From JAJFGI01 sp036397065 (lineage in GTDB: Bacteria > Pseudomonadota > Alphaproteobacteria > Kiloniellales > J153), in contig DASWJP010000131.1 of NCBI GenBank assembly GCA_036397065.1, positions 1 to 14,002 of the forward strand: a stretch of 14,002 nucleotides of DNA, read 5' to 3'. Every line of letters starts with the position of its first letter. Position 1 is the first letter of the stretch. Position numbers and translations under genes: made by a program. Positions 5,975 to 12,126 of this stretch are shown one piece after another. The notes under the pieces were generated by a model, which saw only the letters and a list, made by a program, of their open reading frames with translations, was not told the origin of the DNA and did no database searches.

Positions 5975-7072
5975 ATGCCTCGGATGCACCCTAAGACGGC
6001 TCAGGTTGACGGCGCCCCACTGCGCGTCATGCAGGTGATGGCGGGCGCGCGCGAGGGCGGGGCGGAGACGCAGTTCGTCAGCCTGGTTCTGGCTCTGCAC
6101 GCCGCTGGCCTCGATCAGCGGGCGATCATCCGCCACCATCCGGCGCGGGCCGAGGCCCTGCGTGCCGGCGGTGTGGAGCCGGTGCAACTGAAGTTTGGCC
6201 GCTGGACCGATTTTGCCACCGGCCCGATGCTGAAACGCGAAATCGCGGCGTACCGTCCGGACGTGGTCCTGACCTGGATGAACCGAGCCAGCGGAGTCGT
6301 TCCGGCCGGCGATTTTCTGCGCATGGGGCGCCTGGGCGGCTATTACGATCTCAAGTATTACCGGCGGTGCGACCACCTGGTTTGTAACACCGAGGATATT
6401 GTCGACTACGTGGTGAGCCAGGGCTGGCCGCGGTCGCGGGCGCATTACATGCAGAATCTGGTGCGCCTGCGCGACCTGCCCGCCATAACCCGGGCGAGCC
6501 TCGATACGCCCGAGGATGCAAGAGTAGTTCTGGCGATGGGGCGCCTGCATCCGGTCAAGGCGTTCGATACGCTCCTCCAGGCATTGGACATCGAGCGGCG
6601 GCCCTATTTATGGCTGGCGGGGGAGGGACCGCTGCGGCAAGACCTCGAAGCCTTGGCGGGCACCTTGGGGTTGACGGATCGGGTGCGCTTTCTCGGCTGG
6701 CGCGATGACCGGGAGGCTCTGTTGCGTGCCGCCGATATCTGTGTCGTTCCATCGCGCTATGAGCCGTTGGGCTCGGTCGTCCTGGAGGCGTGGGCCCATC
6801 GCCGGCCCGTGATCGCCGCCGCCGGCGCCGGTCCGGCCAGCCTGATCAAGGACGGCGAAGATGGCCTGCTGGTGCCGATCGACGATGCTCCGGCCCTGGC
6901 CGCGGCCCTGACCCGGATCATGGTCGCGTCGAGCCTGGCCCCGAGTCTGGCCGAAAGCGGCTGGCGCCGCTATCAAGCGGAATTCACCGAGGCGGCGGCG
7001 GTGGCCCGCTGGCTCGATCTGTTTCGACGGCTGCTGGCGCAGCGGGCAACCGGCCGCGTGGCGGCGGGATAA
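5975..7072 (+). CDS. Glycosyltransferase family 4 (GT-B fold)
   Basis: A 365-residue GT4-family retaining glycosyltransferase, expected at the inner membrane surface using a nucleotide-sugar donor. The N-terminal half begins LRVMQVMAGAREGGAETQFVSLVLAL, the usual glycine-rich acceptor-domain start. The donor domain shows VVLAMGRLHPVKAFDTLLQAL (184-204), LWLAGEGPLRQDLEALA (212-228), VRFLGWRDDREALLRAADICVVPS (237-260) and the EX7E motif (E263 and E271 in YEPLGSVVLEAWA). The ATG at 5975 has AAGGG eight bases upstream; a second in-frame ATG is at 5984. It is divergent from GT9 gene 2 and followed 14 bases later by the dihydroorotase-like gene, so both are likely one transcript although their functions differ. 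The sugar specificity is not deducible. Confidence 0.85.
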   Translation: MPRMHPKTAQVDGAPLRVMQVMAGAREGGAETQFVSLVLALHAAGLDQRAIIRHHPARAEALRAGGVEPVQLKFGRWTDFATGPMLKREIAAYRPDVVLTWMNRASGVVPAGDFLRMGRLGGYYDLKYYRRCDHLVCNTEDIVDYVVSQGWPRSRAHYMQNLVRLRDLPAITRASLDTPEDARVVLAMGRLHPVKAFDTLLQALDIERRPYLWLAGEGPLRQDLEALAGTLGLTDRVRFLGWRDDREALLRAADICVVPSRYEPLGSVVLEAWAHRRPVIAAAGAGPASLIKDGEDGLLVPIDDAPALAAALTRIMVASSLAPSLAESGWRRYQAEFTEAAAVARWLDLFRRLLAQRATGRVAAG

Positions 7073-7086
7073 GAAAAGGGAGACGA

Positions 7087-8475
7087 ATGCCGGCAAAACC
7101 AACCCACCCGCACTATGACCTGGTGATTACCGGCGGCACGGTGGCGACGCCGGGCGGCCTGGTCGCCGTCGATGTCGGTGTCGCGAATGGCCGCATCGCC
7201 GCCCTGGGCAACATCGGCAGCGGCGCGGGCGAGATCCTTGATGCCCGAGGCCTGCATGTACTGCCCGGCGCCATCGATACTCAGGTGCATTTCCGCGAAC
7301 CCGGGCACGAGCAAAAAGAAGACTTGGCGACCGGCACCGCGGCGGCGGCCCTGGGCGGGATCACGGCCGTCTTCGAGATGCCGAACACCTCGCCCTCCAC
7401 CCTGACCGCCGCCGATCTGGACGACAAGCTGGGCCGGGCGCGGGGCCGCGCCTGGGTCGATCACGCCTTCTTTGTCGGCGCCGCGGCGGCCAACCTGGAA
7501 GACCTGGCGGCCCTGGAGCGCCGGCCCGGGTGCAGCGGCATCAAGGTGTTCATGGGCTCCTCGACCGGCAGCCTGCTGGTCGAGGATGACCCGACCCTAT
7601 TGCGGGTGCTGACCGGAGGCGCGCGCCGGGTGGCGGTGCATGCCGAGGACGAGGCCCGGTTGCGGGTGCGGCGGCCGATGGTCGAGGGGCGCGCGTCCGG
7701 TGATGTCGCCCTGCATCCCGAGTGGCGCGATGCCGAGACGGCGCTTCTGGCTACCCAGCGCCTGCTGCGCCTCGCGCGCCGGGCCGGGCGGCGGGTGCAC
7801 GTGCTGCATGTCAGCACCGGCGATGAAATACCCTTGCTCGCGGCGAACAAGGATTTGGCGACGGTCGAGGTGACCCCGCAGCACCTGACCCTCAGCGCGC
7901 CGGACTGCTACGAGCGCCTGGGGACCTTGGCGCAGATGAATCCGCCGATTCGCGGCGAAGCGCACCGCCAGGCCCTGTGGCGCGCGGTGGCCGATGGGAT
8001 TGTCGATGTGATCGGCTCCGATCACGCGCCGCATCTGTTGGCGGAAAAGAAAAATCCCTATCCCGCCTCGCCCTCCGGCATGCCGGGCGTGCAGACCCTG
8101 CTGCCGCTGATGCTCGATCATGTGGCGGCCGGGCGGCTCAGCTTGCAGCGCCTGGTGGATCTGACCAGCGCCGGACCGGCGCGGGTGTATGGGATTGCCG
8201 GCAAGGGGCGGATCGCGGTCGGCTATGATGCGGATTTTTCCATCGTCGATCTGGCGGCGCGGCGCGAGATCCGCCAGGACTGGCTGGCTTCGAAGTGCGG
8301 CTGGTCGCCGTTCTCGGGCATGCGGGTCACCGGTTGGCCCATGGCGACCGTGGTGCGCGGCGGCGTGGTCATGCGTGAGGACGAACTGCGCGGCCCGCCG
8401 TCCGGGTTACCGATGCGGTTTCAGGAAACTCTGGCCGCCGAGGATATCAATGCATCGCCGGGACGCAGTCGGTGA
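7087..8475 (+). CDS. pyrC: Dihydroorotase-like cyclic amidohydrolase
   Basis: Amidohydrolase-superfamily enzyme of 462 residues, closest in my reading to dihydroorotase, which interconverts carbamoyl-aspartate and dihydroorotate in pyrimidine synthesis in the cytoplasm. Metal-site elements: H68 and R70 in DTQVHFREPG, the carboxylated lysine K153 in GIKVFMGSSTGSLL, H185 in VAVHAEDE, H241 in VHVLHVSTGDE, and D312 in GSDHAPH. The usual first ligand of the HxH motif is glutamine here (Q66). ATG 7087 has a GGGAG site and follows the GT4 stop by 14 bases. No pyrB or other pyrimidine gene lies in the window. Allantoinase or another hydantoinase-like activity cannot be excluded. Its 3' end overlaps usg by 29 bases, tail to tail. 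Confidence 0.8.
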   Translation: MPAKPTHPHYDLVITGGTVATPGGLVAVDVGVANGRIAALGNIGSGAGEILDARGLHVLPGAIDTQVHFREPGHEQKEDLATGTAAAALGGITAVFEMPNTSPSTLTAADLDDKLGRARGRAWVDHAFFVGAAAANLEDLAALERRPGCSGIKVFMGSSTGSLLVEDDPTLLRVLTGGARRVAVHAEDEARLRVRRPMVEGRASGDVALHPEWRDAETALLATQRLLRLARRAGRRVHVLHVSTGDEIPLLAANKDLATVEVTPQHLTLSAPDCYERLGTLAQMNPPIRGEAHRQALWRAVADGIVDVIGSDHAPHLLAEKKNPYPASPSGMPGVQTLLPLMLDHVAAGRLSLQRLVDLTSAGPARVYGIAGKGRIAVGYDADFSIVDLAARREIRQDWLASKCGWSPFSGMRVTGWPMATVVRGGVVMREDELRGPPSGLPMRFQETLAAEDINASPGRSR

Positions 8476-8743
8476 AGCGCCAGTCCATGGGATGGATGAT
8501 GCCCACATAGCCGATGCGCACGGAGTGCAGCTTGCCCTCCAGCCGGCCTTCCCAGCGTTCCAGGAAACTGTTCAGCTTCGGAAAATCCGGCACGCGGTCG
8601 AGCGATTGCCAGAGGTAGCTTTGCAGCAGATCCGGGAACTGCGGCATGTGGTACAGGATCTCCGCCGTGGTCAGACGATAGTCCTGCAGGTCTTCCTCAT
8701 ACTCCCTGAAGTCCTCGTCCAGGGCCTGGCTCATGTCTTCCAT
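8447..8743 (-). CDS. usg: Usg family protein
   Basis: Small 98-residue protein of the Usg family (PF06233), found mainly in alphaproteobacteria and of unknown biochemical role. The recognisable core is YRLTTAEILYHMPQFPDLLQSYLWQ, then DRVPDFPKLNSFLERWEGRLEGKLHSVRIGY and the C-terminal MDWRF. The N-terminal part is acidic (ALDEDFREYEEDLQD). ATG 8743 is chosen over the in-frame ATG 8734 because GGAGG lies seven bases before it on the minus strand (8755-8751). No signal peptide or membrane segment is present. The gene converges on the dihydroorotase gene with a 29-base overlap and diverges from the lipoprotein gene. Confidence 0.85.
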   Translation of the reverse strand: MEDMSQALDEDFREYEEDLQDYRLTTAEILYHMPQFPDLLQSYLWQSLDRVPDFPKLNSFLERWEGRLEGKLHSVRIGYVGIIHPMDWRFTDCVPAMH

Positions 8744-8750
8744 TCCACCA

Positions 8751-8755
8751 CCTCC
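8751..8755 (-). promoter_or_regulatory. usg: Ribosome binding site deciding the usg start
   Basis: GGAGG on the minus strand, seven bases before ATG 8743; a start at 8734 would be 16 bases away. Confidence 0.6.
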
Positions 8756-8870
8756 GTCTGGCGGCCGGGGCGACAGCGTCTGATGCGCGTGTGGCTCGTC
8801 CCGGCGGTCCAGGCAGGGCATTTGTCTGCCCTGGCCTGTCCCTCAGGGTCGCTGGAAAAGTCTGCTAAAC

Positions 8871-8897
8871 CGTTAAGGCCGCAGGGTATGGTTAACG
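8871..8897. promoter_or_regulatory. Inverted repeat CGTTAA...TTAACG containing a CtrA half-site
   Basis: CGTTAA (8871-8876) and TTAACG (8892-8897) are inverted with their centres 21 bases apart, two helical turns. The right arm overlaps TTAACCAT on the minus strand (8895-8888), the CtrA half-site; the TTAA-TTAA spacing is 15, not 7, so it is not a full box. It lies between usg and the lipoprotein promoter. Confidence 0.3.
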
Positions 8898-8906
8898 CCA
8901 GGACCC

Positions 8907-8935
8907 TTGGCGGCCTTGATTTTGCTGCCTAATCT
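8907..8935 (+). promoter_or_regulatory. Sigma70-type promoter for the small lipoprotein gene
   Basis: TTGGCG at 8907-8912, a 17-base spacer, then TAATCT at 8930-8935. The predicted start near 8942 leaves a leader of about 35 bases with AGGAGGGG at 8964-8970 before the ATG at 8977. Confidence 0.45.
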
Positions 8936-8976
8936 AGGCCCCGGGGATGAGGGAATTTGGAAAAGGAGGGGCCCTG

Positions 8977-9180
8977 ATGCTGCGCTTGGCTGTTTTGGCC
9001 CTGGCGATCCTGGGGCTTGCCGCCTGCGTGTCCGGCCGCCGGACCGGGCCGGCGGTCCTGGTGGAAAGGTACTGTTACCGCACCCTGGGGGTGGTGGATT
9101 GCCATGCCGCGCCTCTGGCGGGCGAAGGGTACCGTTTGGTCGGCTTTTTCGACGCGCCCTCGGATACGCCGCTTAAGTGA
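8977..9180 (+). CDS. Small predicted lipoprotein, unknown function
   Basis: A 67-residue protein with a lipoprotein signal peptide: MLRLAVLALAILG then the lipobox LAAC with the lipidated cysteine at residue 17. The mature part is only about 50 residues, with RYCYRTLGVVDCHAAPLAGEGYRLVGFFD, which includes two further cysteines that could form a disulfide in the periplasm. The ATG at 8977 has the strong AGGAGGGG site six bases upstream; an in-frame ATG at 8947 would give a poorer signal peptide and lacks such a site. After C17 comes V18, so outer-membrane sorting is expected by the usual rule. I recognise no named family. Its last 8 bases overlap the hydroxyproline epimerase gene tail to tail. 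Confidence 0.75.
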   Translation: MLRLAVLALAILGLAACVSGRRTGPAVLVERYCYRTLGVVDCHAAPLAGEGYRLVGFFDAPSDTPLK

Positions 9181-10204
9181 CCTGGAACCCGTGCGCATAG
9201 GGGTCGCGGGGGTCGATGAAGATGGTGTTGAACCCGGTGATCCGCGCCCACCCCTCGATCGAGGGGATGATCCCGTCATAGTTCCCGACCCGGGCCGTGG
9301 CCTCCACACGGCCGTGGAACAGGGAGCCGATGATGCTTTCGTGGATGAAGCTGTCCCCCACCTTGAGCTTGCCCTTGGCATGCAGTTGCGCCATGCGCGC
9401 CGACGTGCCGGTGCCGCATGGGCTGCGGTCGATGGCCTTGGCGCCGTAGAACACGGCGTTGCGGGCATGCGCCTCCGAATGGCGCGGGGCGCCGGTCCAC
9501 AGGATATGGCTCACCTTGGCGATGGTCGGGTCTTCGGGATGGGCGATCTCGATGGCTTCGTTGAGGGCGGTGCGCAACACCGGCGAGGCGCGCAGCAGAT
9601 CGCCGACCGACATCTCCGCCAGCCCAGCGTAGTTGGCCTGTTCCTCGACGATGGCGTAGAAGTTGCCGCCATAGGCGATGTCGACCGTGATCTCCCCGAG
9701 GCCGGGACAATCGACGGTCACATCCTCAGCGGCCAGATAGGAGCTGACGTTGGTCAGGCGCACGGACTCCACGAAGCCGTTGGCCATCCGGTAGTGCGCC
9801 TGAACCGGACCGGCCGGCGTCTCCAGACGCAGGAGTCCGGGCTCCCGTGGCTGGGCCAGGCCGCGTTCCAGGGCGAAGGTGACGGTGCCGATGGTCCCAT
9901 GGCCGCACATGGGCAGGCAGCCGCTGGTCTCGATATAGAGAACGGCCACATCGAAGCGCGGGTCGCTCGGCGGATACAGGATAGCCCCGGACATCAGATC
10001 GTGGCCGCGCGGTTCGAACATCAGGCCGGTGCGGATCCAGTCATAGCGGCGCATGAAGTCCTGCCGCCGCTCGCTCATGGTGGTGCCGGTCAGCGCCGGG
10101 CCGCCGCCGGCGACCAGGCGGACAGGATTGCCACATGTGTGCCCGTCGATGCAGAAAAATGTATTGGGGGCCGGGGCGCCGGCGCGACTGCTGTCGTTTG
10201 CCAT
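9173..10204 (-). CDS. 4-hydroxyproline 2-epimerase (proline racemase superfamily)
   Basis: 343-residue enzyme of the proline racemase superfamily. It closely resembles the 4-hydroxyproline epimerases of Pseudomonas and the Brucella PrpA type, which convert trans-4-hydroxy-L-proline to cis-4-hydroxy-D-proline, the first step of hydroxyproline breakdown. Both catalytic cysteines are present, C100 in PMCGHGTIG and C263 in DRSPCGTGTSARM, which argues against the dehydratase branch, where one is threonine. Other marks are FFCIDGHTCGNPVRLVAGGG and FIHESIIGSLFHGRVE. ATG 10204 is preferred over an upstream in-frame ATG at 10309, because the conserved start follows it directly and a promoter (10234-10262) lies between the two. 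The later pathway genes (oxidase, deaminase, semialdehyde dehydrogenase) are absent from the window. Cytoplasmic. Confidence 0.9.
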   Translation of the reverse strand: MANDSSRAGAPAPNTFFCIDGHTCGNPVRLVAGGGPALTGTTMSERRQDFMRRYDWIRTGLMFEPRGHDLMSGAILYPPSDPRFDVAVLYIETSGCLPMCGHGTIGTVTFALERGLAQPREPGLLRLETPAGPVQAHYRMANGFVESVRLTNVSSYLAAEDVTVDCPGLGEITVDIAYGGNFYAIVEEQANYAGLAEMSVGDLLRASPVLRTALNEAIEIAHPEDPTIAKVSHILWTGAPRHSEAHARNAVFYGAKAIDRSPCGTGTSARMAQLHAKGKLKVGDSFIHESIIGSLFHGRVEATARVGNYDGIIPSIEGWARITGFNTIFIDPRDPYAHGFQVT

Positions 10205-10233
10205 GGGACCTTGTGACCAGTGAGCCAGGCTGA

Positions 10234-10262
10234 ACTCTAGCGCACGCCGGGAACCGGGCCAA
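10234..10262 (-). promoter_or_regulatory. Sigma70-type promoter for the hydroxyproline epimerase
   Basis: On the minus strand TTGGCC (10262-10257), a 17-base spacer, then TAGAGT (10239-10234). Transcription would begin near 10227, about 23 bases before ATG 10204, with an AAGG in between. It is incompatible with translation from the upstream ATG at 10309. Confidence 0.45.
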
Positions 10263-10315
10263 TTCTTACGCAAGCTGGATGGCGTCGCTTCACGCCAAGA
10301 TAGGATCATGATGTC

Positions 10316-10356
10316 GAAAAAATATGAATAATATAAATATGTTATAATATTTAAGA
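10316..10356. other. Strongly AT-rich tract between epimerase and acetyltransferase genes
   Basis: About 40 bases almost free of G and C in an otherwise GC-rich window, including TATAAT at 10343-10348. No matching -35 hexamer stands 16-18 bases upstream. It could be a melting or bending element, a binding site for a nucleoid protein, or the promoter region of the acetyltransferase/deacylase operon; the leader would then be about 115 bases. Confidence 0.4.
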
Positions 10357-10365
10357 TCGATTTGG

Positions 10366-10386
10366 CCCTTCATGTCGAATTAAGGG
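10366..10386. repeat. Short inverted repeat CCCTT...AAGGG
   Basis: Five-base arms (10366-10370, 10382-10386) around an 11-base loop, directly after the AT-rich tract and upstream of the acetyltransferase. The same arms form the inner hairpin at 4705-4721. Possibly chance. Confidence 0.2.
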
Positions 10387-10471
10387 AGTTGGCCGATACT
10401 TGTACCACCAGCGATCCTCGTGCCTGGCATCAGGCAATAGACGCCAGAGGCCATTGACAGGTAGACCGCCC

Positions 10472-11080
10472 ATGAGCTCGTCCGGACCCAGCGTCACGGA
10501 GATCACGGAAGAGCAATTTCGCGATTTCGCCCGGCACCATGCGACATCGCCCGAGATCGGCCCCATTGCCACGGCGCTCGACAGCGATGCGAAAAACCAA
10601 AAAGGCGTTGATCGGGCTCTGATTGGTCTTTGGGGCTGCGACAAATTGTGCGCCGTGGCGTGTTTCAATATGTACAGTTCCGCGATCGACAAGGCGCGCC
10701 TGGTGCTGAAGCTGGATTCGATCATCGTCGCAGCGCCGCTCCGACGCCGTGGCCTGGCCGGCCTGCTGGTCGCGGGCGCATTTGTCGAGCTTCTCGGTAA
10801 TGGGGCGCGCAACATCGTACGCATCTATGCCCATTCCGTCCATCCGGCGACGGTTAGCTTGTTGCGTAGTCTCGGATTTCGCGACCCGCAGGTTGTGGGT
10901 GCACCCATATCGGATCTGGGTATCGAAGCGGACAACCGCGAGGCTTTCCTGCGCCTGTGCGAATCGCAAATTCGCGATCAGATGACGCAAATGCGCCTGC
11001 AGTGCGAATTCTGCCGCAAAAGCGACAAGCGGGCACGGCCGTGGTGCAGTTCACGGGAAGATTTGCACAAGCCTCGTTGA
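10472..11080 (+). CDS. GNAT-family N-acetyltransferase with cysteine-containing tail
   Basis: 202-residue protein with a GNAT fold, which transfers acetyl from acetyl-CoA to an amine. The acetyl-CoA motif A is LKLDSIIVAAPLRRRGLAGLLVAGAF (about 79-104; RRRGLA is the Q/RxxGxG/A loop), preceded by a beta strand with CAVACFNMY and followed by YAHSVHPATVSLLRSLGFRDP, the usual motif B end. The tail MRLQCEFCRKSDKRARPWC has C178, C181 and C192, a spacing unusual for plain GNATs. The ATG at 10472 is chosen; the frame is open to a TTG at 10400, but the added residues are arginine-rich and unlike the family, and neither start has a strong ribosome site. It is followed 20 bases later by the deacylase gene, so the two are very likely co-transcribed. 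The substrate is unknown. Confidence 0.75.
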   Translation: MSSSGPSVTEITEEQFRDFARHHATSPEIGPIATALDSDAKNQKGVDRALIGLWGCDKLCAVACFNMYSSAIDKARLVLKLDSIIVAAPLRRRGLAGLLVAGAFVELLGNGARNIVRIYAHSVHPATVSLLRSLGFRDPQVVGAPISDLGIEADNREAFLRLCESQIRDQMTQMRLQCEFCRKSDKRARPWCSSREDLHKPR

Positions 11081-11100
11081 GCTTTTCGAGCGGCACGCGC

Positions 11101-12027
11101 ATGACAACGTTTCTCTTCAGCCATCCATCCTGTCTGGTCCATGAAACCGGGCACGGCCATCCGGAGTCCGCGGCTCGGTTGCAGGCCGTGCTGGATGCCC
11201 TGCAAGATGCGGAATTCGCCGGACTGACATGGCGGGATGCGCCGATGGCCGAGCGGGCGCAGATCGGGCGGGTGCACGATATCGCCTACATTTCCAAGGT
11301 TTTCGATGCGGCGCCGGAAACCGGCGAAGCCAACATTGCGCCGGATACAATACTCAGTCCCGGTTCATTGACCGCCAGCCTGCGAGCCGCTGGTGCGGTC
11401 TGCGCTGCTGTTGACAGCGTCGCGACCGGCGCGGCGGCGAATGCGTTCTGCGCCATCCGCCCGCCGGGCCATCACGCGGCGGCCGGAACAACCATGGGGT
11501 TCTGTGTCTTCAACAACGTGGCGGTCGGTGTCGAGCAGGCCCGCGAAGTGCACGGCTACAAGCGCATCGCGGTCGTCGATTTCGATGTCCACCATGGCAA
11601 CGGCACCGAAGCGATCTTCCGCAGCGATCCCGATGTCATGGTGGCGTCTATCCACCAAACCATGATCTTCCCACGCACCGGCAGCAGCACGGACGTGGGC
11701 GTCGGCAACATCGTCAACGTGCCGCTGGTGCGGGACACGACAGCACAGGATTTCCGTCAGGCCTTTACCTCCGGGATTATCCCGCGGGTGGAGGCGTTCG
11801 ATCCGGATCTGCTTTTCATTTCCGCCGGTTTCGACGCGCACATCCGCGATCCCTTGGGTAATCAGAAACTGGCCACGGCGGACTTTTCTTGGCTGACCGA
11901 GCAGTTGATGGGTGTGGCCGATCGCCACTGCGGCGGCCGGTTGGTCTCGACCTTGGAGGGCGGGTACAACCCCGAAGCCCTGGCATTATCCTGTGCCGCG
12001 CATGTCAGGTCGTTGCTGCGCCATTAA
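11101..12027 (+). CDS. Histone deacetylase-family (class II-like) deacylase
   Basis: 308-residue zinc amidohydrolase of the HDAC/acetoin utilisation/acetylpolyamine amidohydrolase superfamily. Active-site elements are complete: the RPPGHHA histidines H124-H125, GFCVFNNVAVG, zinc ligands D162 and H164 in VVDFDVHHGNGTE, D245 in ISAGFDAH, and the transition-state tyrosine Y289 in LEGGYN. Such bacterial proteins remove acetyl groups from lysines, polyamines or other small amines in the cytoplasm. The ATG at 11101 fits the family start (FSHPSCLVHETGHGHPESAARL); an open frame reaches back into the acetyltransferase gene but is not family-like. It follows the GNAT gene by 20 bases and ends before a hairpin shared with the convergent chemotaxis gene. 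Whether it works on protein or polyamine cannot be read from sequence. Confidence 0.88.
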   Translation: MTTFLFSHPSCLVHETGHGHPESAARLQAVLDALQDAEFAGLTWRDAPMAERAQIGRVHDIAYISKVFDAAPETGEANIAPDTILSPGSLTASLRAAGAVCAAVDSVATGAAANAFCAIRPPGHHAAAGTTMGFCVFNNVAVGVEQAREVHGYKRIAVVDFDVHHGNGTEAIFRSDPDVMVASIHQTMIFPRTGSSTDVGVGNIVNVPLVRDTTAQDFRQAFTSGIIPRVEAFDPDLLFISAGFDAHIRDPLGNQKLATADFSWLTEQLMGVADRHCGGRLVSTLEGGYNPEALALSCAAHVRSLLRH

Positions 12028-12073
12028 TGGGGCGTCTGCCGAACGGCCGAAGTCGCCATATCGATAAAGAAAA

Positions 12074-12102
12074 ACGGGCCCGGCGTTTTGCGCCGGGCCC
12101 GT
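12074..12102 (-). terminator. Intrinsic terminator for the chemotaxis protein gene
   Basis: A perfect 12-base stem, ACGGGCCCGGCG (12074-12085) and its complement (12091-12102), with a 5-base loop. On the minus strand the stem is followed by TTTTCTTT, so it ends the chemotaxis gene, whose stop is 25 bases upstream. On the plus strand only a poor T run follows, so it may act weakly for the deacylase gene. Confidence 0.9.
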
Positions 12103-12126
12103 TGCCGTTGTGGATGCTGTCGACTG

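Noticed and set aside
6790..7086. Upstream extension of the dihydroorotase frame into the GT4 gene
   Set aside because: The GT4 frame is clearly the coding one there, and a good ribosome site precedes ATG 7087.
9017..10216. 399-codon plus-strand ORF opposite the hydroxyproline epimerase
   Set aside because: Mirror frame of a gene with complete catalytic motifs; no recognisable domain.
10205..10309. Upstream start for the epimerase at 10309
   Set aside because: Adds 35 residues unlike the family and would span the -35/-10 pair at 10234-10262.
10957..11100. Upstream start for the deacylase inside the acetyltransferase gene
   Set aside because: The family N-terminus begins at ATG 11101 and the upstream residues are the GNAT gene read out of frame.
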